A stretch of 32,724 nucleotides of DNA from the NCBI GenBank assembly GCA_946623875.1, contig CAMORO010000025.1, positions 1-32,724 of the forward strand, in the 5' to 3' direction. The notes under the pieces are model-generated. The model did not search any database and was not told where the DNA came from. It saw nothing but the letters and a program-made list of their open reading frames with translations. Source of the stretch: an uncultured Lachnospiraceae bacterium. Lineage in GTDB: Bacteria; Bacillota; Clostridia; Lachnospirales; Lachnospiraceae. Positions 8,292-17,218 of the stretch are shown piece after piece. The translations under genes and the position numbers were made by a program. Within the stretch, counting starts at the first letter, position 1. Each line of letters begins with the position of its first letter.

Positions 8292-8920
8292 TGGGTGAGC
8301 TTAAAATAGGAAGAACGGTACTGGGTCCTGTACAGACCAACTGTTATTTTGTATATGATGACGAGACTAAGAACACTGTAATATTTGATGTCCCTTCAGA
8401 CGGAGAAAGGCTGTACAATGCGCTGAGAGACAAAGGATTTACGATTTCGGGTGTTCTGCTTACGCATGGGCATTACGATCATATCATGGGATGCAATGAA
8501 TTCAGGAAGGCAGCCTCTTGCAAAATATACGCATACGAAGAGGAAAAGGATGTCTGTGAGGACACGCACAATAACTGTACCGAGAGTCTGGGAAGGCTGT
8601 ATACCGTCAGATGCAATAAGTATTTAAAGGACGGTGAAGAGATCGATATGGGCGGGATCAGATGCAGGCTTATAGCGACTCCCGGACATACCAAGGGAAG
8701 CTGCTGTTATTATTTTGAGAAGGAAGGTATCCTTATTAGCGGAGACACGCTGTTTGAGTGTTCGATCGGCCGTTCCGATCTTCCTACGGGAAGCGAGGCC
8801 ACACTGATAAGATCGATAAAGGAGAAGCTTATGTGCCTGCCGGATGATGTTAAGGTTTATCCGGGACATGGAATGGATACTACAATAGGTTATGAAAGAC
8901 AGTACAATCCTTTCTTGTGA
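8291..8920 (+). CDS. Metallo-beta-lactamase-fold hydrolase (glyoxalase II-like)
   Basis: The 209-residue protein has the metal-binding THGHYDH motif (H59, H61, D63, H64), GHTKGS (about 134-139), GDTLFECSIGRSD (about 152-164) and a final PGHG. This is the pattern of short YcbL/GloB-type hydrolases that bind two metals and open thioesters such as S-lactoylglutathione or related adducts. It lacks the long C-terminal glutathione-binding region of classical glyoxalase II, so the natural thiol substrate is open. It is cytoplasmic, with no signal peptide. It is coupled to rel by a one-base overlap and precedes hemZ by 19 bases. Placement next to rel is common in Firmicutes but does not explain the function. 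Confidence 0.88.
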   Translation: MGELKIGRTVLGPVQTNCYFVYDDETKNTVIFDVPSDGERLYNALRDKGFTISGVLLTHGHYDHIMGCNEFRKAASCKIYAYEEEKDVCEDTHNNCTESLGRLYTVRCNKYLKDGEEIDMGGIRCRLIATPGHTKGSCCYYFEKEGILISGDTLFECSIGRSDLPTGSEATLIRSIKEKLMCLPDDVKVYPGHGMDTTIGYERQYNPFL

Positions 8921-8939
8921 TTAATGATCGGTGTTTAAT

Positions 8940-10409
8940 ATGATCAGTATTTTTGTTAATGAGAAAAATCTTGAATATGATATATATGCCCTGCTGAAGG
9001 CGTTCTATCCAAAGGAAGAGGTTTTGGTCAAAACAGCGGAAAAAGGGCATAACAATGCTGATGAGAAGGAATCCGGCGGGGTTCCTTCCTTTTATGATGT
9101 GCATTTTGACGGTGAAAATGTATATTGCAGTTATACGGATAACGGCCGTGATCTTTTTCGCGAGGATGAAACCTATGGGGGAAGTGATAAGGCAGATGTC
9201 AAGAATGCGATGAAGAGATGCATATACAGGACGGCAGCGCAGGTTACGGGAAATGGATTACCATGGGGTACACTGACAGGGATACGTCCCGTTAAGCTTG
9301 CGATGAATATGATGTGCGAAGGCAGATCCCGGAAAGATATATATGATTTTCTGAAAAATACCTATTATGTTTCGGATGAAAAGATCAGCCTTGCCACCGA
9401 AATAGCCGGACGTGAAAAGAGTATACTCGAATGTATAGATATAAATAACGGGTACAGCCTTTACATAGGAATACCGTTCTGTCCGACGACCTGTCTGTAC
9501 TGTTCGTTCACATCATATCCGATAGCAAAATGGAGGAAGAGGGTAAGTGAATATCTTGCCTGCCTTAAGAAGGAGATCGACCTTGTAAAGAAGCTGTATA
9601 ATGGTAAAACACCCGATACCGTATATATGGGCGGAGGAACTCCGACAACACTCGAACCGGAACAGTTAAGGGAGCTTATAGGATATCTGAATGACTCATT
9701 TAACATGAATGATGTTATTGAATTCACCGTTGAAGCCGGAAGACCCGATTCGATAACAGGCGGGAAGCTTAAGGTGCTTAAGGAACTTGGAGTCAGCCGC
9801 ATTTCTGTGAACCCGCAGTCGATGAATGATGAGACACTTAAGGTTATAGGACGCAGACATACCGTTGATGATGTCAAAAGAGCTTTTGCACTGGCAAGAG
9901 AGTGCGGGTTCGAAAATATAAATATGGATGTTATTCTTGGCTTGCCGGGTGAAGATCTAATGCACATCAGGCATACGATGGAGGAGATCAGGCTTCTTGC
10001 GCCGGACAGCCTGACTGTTCATTCAATGGCGATAAAAAGAGCGGCGGGTATGGATGAATACCTGAAGGAGCATAAGGAGCTTAAAAGCATAAATTCACCC
10101 GATATGCTTGATCTGGCAGCAAATACGGCGGAAGAACTGTCCATGAAACCCTATTATCTGTACAGGCAGAAAAACATGACGGGTAATTTCGAAAATGTTG
10201 GTTATGCAAGAGAGGGCTGCTATGGAATATACAATATACTGATAATGGAAGAAGTACAGTCAATAATTGCCTGCGGGGCGGGTACGGTCAGCAAGAGAGT
10301 GTTTGATAACGGGCGTATCGAAAGGTGCGACAACGTTAAGGATGTGGAACTGTATATGTCAAGGCTTGATGAAATGCTTGAAAGAAAGAGAACTCTCTTT
10401 GGAGATTAG
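8940..10409 (+). CDS. hemZ: HemZ-type radical SAM protein (coproporphyrinogen dehydrogenase-like)
   Basis: A 489-residue protein. About 180 N-terminal residues, including GTLTGIRPVKL, come before a radical SAM core. The core has C181, C185 and C188 in CPTTCLYC, the CX3CX2C cluster site of the HemN family, followed by YMGGGTPTTL, ISVNPQSMNDETLKVIGRRHT and DVILGLPGED. The N-terminal extension separates HemZ from HemN and HemW. It is annotated as an oxygen-independent coproporphyrinogen III oxidase, but no other heme gene is visible and many anaerobes keep HemZ without heme synthesis, so the reaction is uncertain. The ATG at 8940 has GGTG six bases upstream; a GTG at 8931 in frame is an alternative. 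It ends the rel-MBL-hemZ cluster. Confidence 0.87.
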   Translation: MISIFVNEKNLEYDIYALLKAFYPKEEVLVKTAEKGHNNADEKESGGVPSFYDVHFDGENVYCSYTDNGRDLFREDETYGGSDKADVKNAMKRCIYRTAAQVTGNGLPWGTLTGIRPVKLAMNMMCEGRSRKDIYDFLKNTYYVSDEKISLATEIAGREKSILECIDINNGYSLYIGIPFCPTTCLYCSFTSYPIAKWRKRVSEYLACLKKEIDLVKKLYNGKTPDTVYMGGGTPTTLEPEQLRELIGYLNDSFNMNDVIEFTVEAGRPDSITGGKLKVLKELGVSRISVNPQSMNDETLKVIGRRHTVDDVKRAFALARECGFENINMDVILGLPGEDLMHIRHTMEEIRLLAPDSLTVHSMAIKRAAGMDEYLKEHKELKSINSPDMLDLAANTAEELSMKPYYLYRQKNMTGNFENVGYAREGCYGIYNILIMEEVQSIIACGAGTVSKRVFDNGRIERCDNVKDVELYMSRLDEMLERKRTLFGD

Positions 10410-10471
10410 TATCTTCTCATATGACTGCTTTTGTGGTAAAATATTGTGCGCGTATGTCGTGTATGCAAATT

Positions 10472-10491
10472 GTAACTATTCAGACAGTTAC
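10472..10491. promoter_or_regulatory. 20-bp palindrome in the hisS leader
   Basis: Left half GTAACTATTC, one A, right half GACAGTTAC. It is the same motif as in the rel leader with one base lost from the right arm. It lies about 30 bases before hisS. An extended -10 (TGGTAAAAT, about 10432-10440) upstream would put it in the transcribed leader. The 110-base gap holds no T-box. Confidence 0.5.
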
Positions 10492-10519
10492 GACAAAAGG
10501 AAAGAAAGAGGATTGATAA

Positions 10520-11788
10520 ATGACACTGATCAGGAAGCCTGTTACGGGGATGAAGGATATACTTCCCGCTGAAATGCAGATAAGGGATTATGTTATCGCT
10601 CTTGCCAAAGAGACATATGGCAGATTCGGTTTTCATTCTATTGAAACTCCGTGTGTCGAGCATATTGAGAATCTGTGTTCCAAACAGGGCGGAGATAATG
10701 AGAAGCTGATATTCAAGATAATGAAAAGAGGAGAGAAGCTTAACGTTGCAGAAGCTGATAACGAGGATCAGCTTACAGATTCGGGTCTGAGATATGATCT
10801 TACTCTGCCTTTATCAAGATATTATGCAAATCATGCAAATGAATTGCCCAGTCCGTTTAAGGCATTGCAGATAGGAAATGTATTCAGGGCTGACAGACCG
10901 CAGAAGGGTCGCTTCCGTCAGTTTGTCCAGTGTGATATTGATATACTCGGAGATCCCAGTTTCCTGGCTGAGATCGAACTTATACTTGCCACCACGACTC
11001 TTCTTGGGAAGCTTGATTTTTCTGGTTTTACTGTAAGGATCAACGACAGGAAGATACTTAAGGCAATGGCTGCCTATGCGGGCTTTGAAGAAAAGGATCT
11101 TGAGGGCGTCTTCATTACTCTTGATAAAATGGATAAGATCGGTGCCGGCGGTGTCAAAGAGGAGCTTACAGAAGCAGGCTTCCCGGCAGGAAATGTCGAT
11201 AAGTACCTGGAACTGTTTGAAAAAACCGAAGGTAATATCGATGGACTAAAGAAGCTTAAGGATGTACTTGGAGATCATCTTCCCGATGAGACCGCACAGA
11301 GTCTTGAGACTATAATTTCAAGTGTTGAAGAAACAAAGAACGCAGATTTTAAGATAGTATTTGATCCGACACTTGTTCGGGGCATGTCATATTATACGGG
11401 TACCATCTTTGAGATAGGAATGGATGAATTCGGAAGCTCTGTTGCGGGCGGAGGACGTTATGATGAAATGATCGGTAAGTTCACCGGACAGAAGACATGC
11501 GCCTGCGGCTTTTCAATAGGATTTGAACGTATCATCACAATACTTATGGACAGGAATTTTAAGATACCGGTTAAGGGAGAGAGGAAGGTATTTCTTATTG
11601 AAAAGGGAGCATCCGGAGAACGCATATGCGAGATCATGAAGGAAGCTTCAAAACTCAGGAAGCAGGGCGTGAGCGTCCTTGTTTCACAGATGAACAAGAA
11701 TAAGAAATTCCAGAAGGAGCAGCTTGTAAAAGAGGGATATGCTCCTGAGGATATACGTGATTTCTATAATGAAGAACTGAAAAGATAG
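10520..11788 (+). CDS. hisS: Histidyl-tRNA synthetase
   Basis: The 422-residue class II synthetase charges tRNA-His. The KPVTGMKDILP start, LRYDLTLPLSRY (about 90-101), motif 2 FRADRPQKGRFRQF (about 122-135), the His-specific LVRGMSYYTG (285-294) and motif 3 GFSIGFERI (about 330-338) are all present. The region after about residue 355 is only about 68 residues, shorter than the usual anticodon-binding domain of about 95; it ends after QMNKNKKFQKEQL without the last strands. From memory, many Lachnospiraceae HisS proteins share this form, so I read it as a clade variant, not damage. The ribosome site is AAGGAAAGAGG before ATG. aspS follows after 10 bases, a classic Firmicute pair. Confidence 0.95.
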   Translation: MTLIRKPVTGMKDILPAEMQIRDYVIALAKETYGRFGFHSIETPCVEHIENLCSKQGGDNEKLIFKIMKRGEKLNVAEADNEDQLTDSGLRYDLTLPLSRYYANHANELPSPFKALQIGNVFRADRPQKGRFRQFVQCDIDILGDPSFLAEIELILATTTLLGKLDFSGFTVRINDRKILKAMAAYAGFEEKDLEGVFITLDKMDKIGAGGVKEELTEAGFPAGNVDKYLELFEKTEGNIDGLKKLKDVLGDHLPDETAQSLETIISSVEETKNADFKIVFDPTLVRGMSYYTGTIFEIGMDEFGSSVAGGGRYDEMIGKFTGQKTCACGFSIGFERIITILMDRNFKIPVKGERKVFLIEKGASGERICEIMKEASKLRKQGVSVLVSQMNKNKKFQKEQLVKEGYAPEDIRDFYNEELKR

Positions 11789-11798
11789 GAGAAAAGAA

Positions 11799-13586
11799 AT
11801 GGCTGAATCAATGTTAGGTCTCAAAAGGACACACAGATGTACCGAGGTGACGGAGGAAATGGCCGGACAGACAGTTACTGTCATGGGCTGGGTTGCAAGA
11901 AGCAGAAATAAAGGGGGAATAATATTTACGGATTTAAGAGACAGGTCCGGAATACTTCAGATAATCTTTGAGGACAAGGATATAGGCGCACAGGGACTTG
12001 AAAAGGCTTCCACACTCAGAAGCGAATTTGTCATTGCCGTTGTCGGACGTGTTGAAAAAAGGGCGGGTGAAGCCAATAAAGCATTAAAAACAGGTAATAT
12101 TGAAGTGAGGGCAACCGAGCTTCGTATACTTTCGGAAGCCGAGACACCTCCTTTCCCAATCGAAGCAGACAGCAAGACCAAGGAAGAGCTCAGGCTTAAA
12201 TACAGATATCTGGATCTTCGCCGTCCCGATATACAGAGGAACCTTATCTTAAGGAGCCGTATAGTTACAGTTATAAGGAATTACTTTATGAATGAAGGAT
12301 TTCTTGAGATCGAGACTCCGATCCTTCAGAAGAGTACACCGGAAGGAGCAAGGGATTATCTCGTGCCGAGCCGCATCCATCCCGGGAATTTCTATGCACT
12401 TCCCCAGTCTCCGCAGCTGTTCAAGCAGCTTTTGATGTGCTCCGGATATGACAGGTATTTTCAGGTCGCAAAGTGTTTCAGGGATGAGGATCTCAGAGCC
12501 GACAGGCAGCCTGAATTCACACAGATAGACCTTGAGATGTCCTTTGTTGATGTCGATGATGTTATAGCAGTAAACGAAGGTGCGATCGCCAAAGTGTTCA
12601 AGGAAGTTCTTGATATAGATGTGCCGCTTCCGATAAAAAGAATGACATGGAACGAAGCGATGAACCGTTTCGGATCGGATAAGCCCGATCTTCGTTTCGG
12701 TATGGAGCTTACAGATGTTTCTGATGTTGTAAAGGGCTGCGGATTTTCGGTTTTTGCAGGAGCAATAGATAACGGCGGTACGGTAAGAGGAATAAATGTC
12801 AAGGGTCAGGCTGAAATGCCAAGAAAGAAGATAGATGCGCTGGTTGATTTTGCCAAGGGTTACGGAGCAAAGGGGCTTGCTTATCTGTGCGTTTTACCTG
12901 ACGGAACTTATAAATCAAGCTTTGCAAAATTCATGACGGAAGACGAGCTTAAGGCACTGGTAAAGGCCATGAGCGGTGAACCGGGAGATCTTCTTCTCTT
13001 TGCGGCCGATAAGGTTAATGTTGTATGGAATGTGCTTGGTGCATTGAGATTGGAAGTTGCCGGATTATATGATATGATTCCAAAGGATGAATTTAATTTC
13101 GTATGGATAACCGAATTCCCGCTGCTTGAGTGGAGCGAAGAGGAAAACAGGTACAAGGCCATGCATCATCCTTTCACAATGCCGATGGATGAGGATCTTG
13201 AGTATCTTGATACCGATCCGGGCAGAGTACGTGCGAAGGCATATGACATCGTACTTAACGGGACAGAGCTTGGCGGAGGATCGGTCAGGATACATCAGTC
13301 CGATATTCAGGAAAAGATGTTTGAGATCCTCGGTTTTGAGAAGGAGGATGCTTATTCAAGATTCGGCTTCCTGCTGAATGCGTTCAAATACGGAGTCCCG
13401 CCTCACGCAGGACTTGCATACGGTCTTGACAGGCTTGTAATGCTCATGGTCGGCGCAGACAGTATAAGAGAAGTAATGGCATTTCCCAAGGTTAAGGATG
13501 CGTCGGATCTTATGAGCGAAGCTCCTAATGTTGTTGATGACAAACAGCTTGAAGAGCTTGGTATCAGAATAGATATAAAAGAGTAA
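11799..13586 (+). CDS. aspS: Aspartyl-tRNA synthetase (bacterial type)
   Basis: A 595-residue class II synthetase of normal bacterial length. An N-terminal OB-fold anticodon domain (about 1-110) contains GWVARSRNKGGIIFTDLRD. The catalytic core has motif 2 in FRDEDLRADRQPEFTQ, the bacterial GAD insertion lies at about 300-420, and motif 3 is GLAYGLDRLVMLM near the end. Whether it is discriminating or also charges tRNA-Asn (needing GatCAB) cannot be settled by eye. The ribosome site is TAGGAGAAAAGAA. It follows hisS by 10 bases and almost certainly shares its transcript. Confidence 0.96.
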   Translation: MAESMLGLKRTHRCTEVTEEMAGQTVTVMGWVARSRNKGGIIFTDLRDRSGILQIIFEDKDIGAQGLEKASTLRSEFVIAVVGRVEKRAGEANKALKTGNIEVRATELRILSEAETPPFPIEADSKTKEELRLKYRYLDLRRPDIQRNLILRSRIVTVIRNYFMNEGFLEIETPILQKSTPEGARDYLVPSRIHPGNFYALPQSPQLFKQLLMCSGYDRYFQVAKCFRDEDLRADRQPEFTQIDLEMSFVDVDDVIAVNEGAIAKVFKEVLDIDVPLPIKRMTWNEAMNRFGSDKPDLRFGMELTDVSDVVKGCGFSVFAGAIDNGGTVRGINVKGQAEMPRKKIDALVDFAKGYGAKGLAYLCVLPDGTYKSSFAKFMTEDELKALVKAMSGEPGDLLLFAADKVNVVWNVLGALRLEVAGLYDMIPKDEFNFVWITEFPLLEWSEEENRYKAMHHPFTMPMDEDLEYLDTDPGRVRAKAYDIVLNGTELGGGSVRIHQSDIQEKMFEILGFEKEDAYSRFGFLLNAFKYGVPPHAGLAYGLDRLVMLMVGADSIREVMAFPKVKDASDLMSEAPNVVDDKQLEELGIRIDIKE

Positions 13587-13623
13587 CAGTTATTGAAGGG
13601 TGCTTATCAGAGGCGGTGTGTAT

Positions 13624-15057
13624 ATGAAGTATTGTAAGAAATGCGGTATGCTGTTGGAAGATAATATGGAACGCTGTATCGGCTGCGGTTCCGATGTGAC
13701 GGCCAAGGACAGCTTCACACGTTATCCTGAGGAGATACAGAAGAAGATCGAAACCGAGAAGAAAGAGGCCGGTAAGAGAAATCTTACTGTAGTTGCTATC
13801 ATCCTGATCTTTGTTGTTATCGTTCTGCTGATCGGCATATTTGCAATGAGAATGTACACTCTTAACGCAGGAACGATGAGTATCCCCGGCGACGGAAACG
13901 CTCTGTTCGCCAAGCAGGACGGGGAGGCCGGTAACGGTGAGGGCACCGGCGGTAACGCAGGCTCAAACGGATCCTCAAAAGACAGAACCGTAAAGGATGA
14001 AGAGGGTGCTTATTATAAGTACGTAACCGTAAAGGATGATGCGGATCATGATATCTTCACTGCTGTTTTTCCCGAGGATTTCTCCAACCTGACGTATCAG
14101 ACGGATTATTCATGGGGATCTCAGGTATTTCCTTCGGTATTCAGTTTTGTTGCCACCAATGATGACAATACGACACAGCTTACTTACAGAACGGTACAGC
14201 ATTATCAGTATATTACCGGCGAATCCGAAATGCAGGTAAATGTACAGGACAGTGTTAAGAAGTGCATAAGCTTCTATGATTTTAAGGATGTTGAGTCTTA
14301 TCTTAACGAGATGGTAAAGCAGGCTTATCCTTCGGCGAAGAAGGTTGAGCAGATGGCATCCGAGGATTCCGGTAAAGAGGTTCAGGATAAACTGGATAAT
14401 GTGATCGCATCATATGAAAAGGATGCACAGGAGTACATTCCGCCTCTGTTCGGATTGTCAGAAGGCACCAGCCTCACACATAAGGATACATATAAATCTT
14501 CAAAGATATTCAATTACAGGATAGTAACGGCAGAGGATCATGCCGTATCCTGTAAATTCTATGTTCCGGTATTTTGTGAGAAATATGATTTCGAAGATGA
14601 GACAAAGGGATTTTCGGGAGAGCTGTCGGACTGTTATATACTGGCGCTGGTAAGCTTTGAAGCCGGTTCCGATGAGCTGTATGACTGGTATGAAGATGCC
14701 TTTGATCTGTTTGTTAACAATTCGCATACGCTGGAGGATTTCTATAAGAGTACCGGCGCATATGCCGATAAGATAAAAAGAGAAATTGAGGAAGGAATGC
14801 AGCCTGTAATTATAAAGGGCAGCGATCTTGCCGGTCTGTATAATGACGCTGCAAATATACCGGGCCGTTATAAAGACGTGTTGGATCTTACCTGTACCGC
14901 GCCGGGCAGTGCCAGGATATTCGGTGATGGTGACAACAAGTATCTGTCAGCGTCCGCGAACATGATGTTTGTAAATCCCGACAAGCAGTTAATCTATGCC
15001 ACAAAGGCAGAGGATGAATATCCGGGGGATGACTTCCTTGAACTGAAGGTGAACTGA
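13624..15057 (+). CDS. Zinc-ribbon, single-pass membrane protein of unknown function
   Basis: I do not recognise a specific family. The 477 residues begin with a zinc ribbon (C4, C7, C18, C21 in YCKKCG and CIGCG), then a charged stretch, one membrane segment at about 53-75, a Gly/Asn/Ser-rich linker at about 98-120 and about 355 residues of soluble domain. By the positive-inside rule the zinc ribbon is cytoplasmic and the large domain faces the wall. No LPXTG signal is seen. Similar layouts occur in Firmicute proteins thought to sense or support the envelope, but no activity can be named. The ATG at 13624 has AGGCGGTG upstream and starts exactly at the zinc ribbon; a GTG at 13600 is weaker. 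The next gene starts two bases after its stop. Confidence 0.75.
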   Translation: MKYCKKCGMLLEDNMERCIGCGSDVTAKDSFTRYPEEIQKKIETEKKEAGKRNLTVVAIILIFVVIVLLIGIFAMRMYTLNAGTMSIPGDGNALFAKQDGEAGNGEGTGGNAGSNGSSKDRTVKDEEGAYYKYVTVKDDADHDIFTAVFPEDFSNLTYQTDYSWGSQVFPSVFSFVATNDDNTTQLTYRTVQHYQYITGESEMQVNVQDSVKKCISFYDFKDVESYLNEMVKQAYPSAKKVEQMASEDSGKEVQDKLDNVIASYEKDAQEYIPPLFGLSEGTSLTHKDTYKSSKIFNYRIVTAEDHAVSCKFYVPVFCEKYDFEDETKGFSGELSDCYILALVSFEAGSDELYDWYEDAFDLFVNNSHTLEDFYKSTGAYADKIKREIEEGMQPVIIKGSDLAGLYNDAANIPGRYKDVLDLTCTAPGSARIFGDGDNKYLSASANMMFVNPDKQLIYATKAEDEYPGDDFLELKVN

Positions 15058-15059
15058 AG

Positions 15060-15635
15060 ATGAAAGCTATCGAACATCTTAAGACTATCAGTGAACACAG
15101 GAGGCTTGTCAGAAGGGGATGCTTCAGGGTCGGTCTGTATTTTCAGGGACTTACACATGACTTGAGCAAGTATTCACCTTCCGAGTTCCTTGTGGGAGCG
15201 AAATACTATCAGGGCTTTCGGAGTCCTAACAACGCCGAACGTGAGGCTGTCGGTTATTCAAGCGCATGGCTCCATCATAAGGGCCGCAACAAGCATCATT
15301 ATGAGTACTGGTTTGATTACAGCTCGGTAGACGGAAGGGGACTGGTCCCCGCAAGAATGCCCGATAAATATATAGTTGAAATGTTTATGGACAGGATCGC
15401 TGCATCGAAGACATACAACAAGGGACATTATACCGATGACATGCCCCTTAAGTATTATCTGAAGGGCAGCAGCGAACGGCTGATAGAGGAATATACACGT
15501 AATACACTTGAAATGCTTTTGAGACTTTTGGCTGATAAGGGTGAAGAGGAATGTTACAGATATATAAGAAACAATCTTCTTGGGAAAAGGCCCGGGACCA
15601 TGCTTGCAGCATGTCTTGCCCGTAGGAAGGAGTGA
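15060..15635 (+). CDS. DUF5662 family protein
   Basis: The 191 residues contain GLTHDLSKYSPSEF (about 30-43), then SAWLHHKGRNKHHYEYWFDY. This His/Asp-rich pattern matches the DUF5662 family as I remember it. The HD pair and the later HH/HHYEYW cluster look like metal ligands of an HD-like helical hydrolase. It has no membrane segment. No substrate is known to me. Its start follows the zinc-ribbon gene stop by two bases and the CNNM-type gene begins six bases after its own stop, so the three form one translational block. Family call is good; function is open. Confidence 0.78.
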   Translation: MKAIEHLKTISEHRRLVRRGCFRVGLYFQGLTHDLSKYSPSEFLVGAKYYQGFRSPNNAEREAVGYSSAWLHHKGRNKHHYEYWFDYSSVDGRGLVPARMPDKYIVEMFMDRIAASKTYNKGHYTDDMPLKYYLKGSSERLIEEYTRNTLEMLLRLLADKGEEECYRYIRNNLLGKRPGTMLAACLARRKE

Positions 15636-15641
15636 AAATAT

Positions 15642-16967
15642 TTGGATACCGCAGGTATCATACAGTTGGGTGTGCTGATAGTGCTGCTGATGCTTTCCGC
15701 GTTTTATTCGGCATCGGAAACGGCACTCACTACCGTAAGTGAAATAAAGCTCAATACGCTTGCGGATGAAGGAAATAAAAGAGCAAAAAGAGTACTTAAG
15801 CTTCTTGATATCAAGAGCAGGATGCTCAGTGCGATACTTATAATGAACAATATTGTGAATATCGCTGCATCATCGCTTGTGACCACACTGACGGCAAGGC
15901 TGTGGGGGAACGGATTTGTTGCACTGGCGACAGGTGTGCTTACGCTTCTCATTCTTATTTTCGGAGAGATAACACCCAAAACCATAGCAACGATCAACAA
16001 TGAGAAGTTATCGATGCTGTTTGGCGGACCGATAAGCGCTACCATGAAGATCCTGACACCGGTGATCTTTATCGTGGACAAACTGTCGGGACTTTTCCTT
16101 AAGCTGTTGAGGATCGATCCGGATGCCGCGAAAAGCTCGCTTACCGAGGGTGAACTCAGGAATATACTGGATGCTTCTCATGAAGACGGCGTCATAGAAA
16201 CCGATGAACGTCAGATGATCGAGAACGTTTTTGATTTCGGAGATTCGTTGGCGAAGGATGTCATGATCCCGAGGATAGAGATGTCATGTGTTGACGTTAA
16301 TTCCTCATACTGGGAACTTAAGGAGCAGTTCGAGGAGCATAAATATACAAGGCTTCCGGTATACGAGGATTCAACGGATAATATTGTCGGTATCGTTAAT
16401 ATGAAGGATGTCCTGTTTTACGAGGATGTCGTCAATTTCAATATCCGTAATATTATGCGTGAAGCCAATTTTACGGTTGAATACAAGAAGACAGCCGAGC
16501 TGATGGTTGAAATGAGACAGAATCATATCAGCATGACTATTGTTCTTGATGAGTATGGTGATACCGTAGGTCTTGTGACTCTTGAGGATCTGCTCGAGGA
16601 GATCGTAGGAGAGATAAGGGACGAATTCGACGAGGACGAAGAGGAACTCATCCAGCCGGACGGAGAGCGACAGTACCTTCTGGACGGTTCCCTTAAGATA
16701 GATGATGTGAATGATGCGCTGGGACTGGAACTGTCCTCAGAGAACTACGACAGTATCGGCGGTATCATGATAGAAAAGCTTGAGAGGGTGCCGGAGGTGG
16801 GTGATACTGTTGAACTTGACGACGGTACAAAGCTTACAACGGTTCTTATGGAAAAAAATCATATAGAAAGGATCCGTATGGAGCTTCCGGAGGTAAGAGA
16901 GCCTGATGAGAATGAAGATGCGGATGAGGACAGGTCTAAGGATGAAGAGAACGGGGATCAGGACTGA
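15642..16967 (+). CDS. CNNM/CBS/CorC-HlyC domain membrane protein (putative ion transporter)
   Basis: A 441-residue protein with the standard layout: a CNNM (DUF21) transmembrane domain at about 1-190 with SASETALTTVSE near the N-terminus, a CBS pair at about 205-335 (RLPVYED, VTLEDLLEEIVGEI), and a CorC_HlyC domain at about 350-425 (LLDGSLKIDDVN). Members are linked to Mg2+ or other cation efflux and some are misnamed hemolysins; the ion is not decidable here. The C-terminus is a very acidic tail (about 417-441, rich in D and E). The start codon is TTG at 15642, supported by AAGGAG nine bases upstream and correct entry into the first membrane segment. It ends the hisS-to-CNNM run. Confidence 0.9.
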   Translation: MDTAGIIQLGVLIVLLMLSAFYSASETALTTVSEIKLNTLADEGNKRAKRVLKLLDIKSRMLSAILIMNNIVNIAASSLVTTLTARLWGNGFVALATGVLTLLILIFGEITPKTIATINNEKLSMLFGGPISATMKILTPVIFIVDKLSGLFLKLLRIDPDAAKSSLTEGELRNILDASHEDGVIETDERQMIENVFDFGDSLAKDVMIPRIEMSCVDVNSSYWELKEQFEEHKYTRLPVYEDSTDNIVGIVNMKDVLFYEDVVNFNIRNIMREANFTVEYKKTAELMVEMRQNHISMTIVLDEYGDTVGLVTLEDLLEEIVGEIRDEFDEDEEELIQPDGERQYLLDGSLKIDDVNDALGLELSSENYDSIGGIMIEKLERVPEVGDTVELDDGTKLTTVLMEKNHIERIRMELPEVREPDENEDADEDRSKDEENGDQD

Positions 16968-16979
16968 TTAAATTTCTCT

Positions 16980-17007
16980 TTTATTTGATCCGAATGTGTG
17001 ATATACT
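16980..17007 (+). promoter_or_regulatory. Promoter for the SCIFF peptide gene
   Basis: An extended -10, TGATATACT (TATACT at 17002-17007), is preceded by a weak -35 TTTATT (16980-16985) at 16 bases. Transcription would start near 17014, leaving a leader of about 40 bases with the strong ribosome site TAAGGAGGTC at 17041-17050. Confidence 0.55.
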
Positions 17008-17053
17008 TGTTCAGTGTGTTTAAAATAACTTATGATCATATAAGGAGGTCATC

Positions 17054-17197
17054 ATGAAGCATATTAAGACTCTTAACACGAGAGATTTCAAGAAGTCAAT
17101 GAAGAACGGCGGATGCGGTGAATGCCAGACATCATGCCAGTCAGCATGCAAGACTTCATGCACTGTAGGTAACCAGACCTGCGAAAAGGCTAAATAA
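17054..17197 (+). CDS. scfA: SCIFF ranthipeptide precursor (six Cys in forty-five residues)
   Basis: A 47-residue peptide starting MKHIKTLNTRD with six cysteines at 21, 24, 28, 32, 36 and 43. This is the hallmark of the SCIFF family, found in nearly all Clostridia. The N-terminal 20 residues act as leader; the Cys/Ser/Thr-rich core receives thioether links from the radical SAM maturase encoded next. From memory, the characterised Clostridium thermocellum peptide is linked between Cys32 and Thr37, and both residues occur here at the same numbers. The ribosome site is a near-perfect AAGGAGG. A strong hairpin follows, then the maturase. The biological role of mature SCIFF is unsettled; a signalling role has been proposed for some clostridia. 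Confidence 0.95.
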   Translation: MKHIKTLNTRDFKKSMKNGGCGECQTSCQSACKTSCTVGNQTCEKAK

Positions 17198-17218
17198 ACG
17201 TTTTAACATGAATAACGG

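Noticed and set aside
10410-10519. T-box riboswitch before hisS
   Set aside because: The gap is too short, and neither the conserved T-box sequence nor a terminator/antiterminator pair is seen.
17054-17197. Lanthipeptide, sactipeptide or bacteriocin precursor instead of SCIFF
   Set aside because: No LanM/LanB or bacteriocin exporter is near, and both the Cys pattern and the adjacent maturase fit SCIFF.
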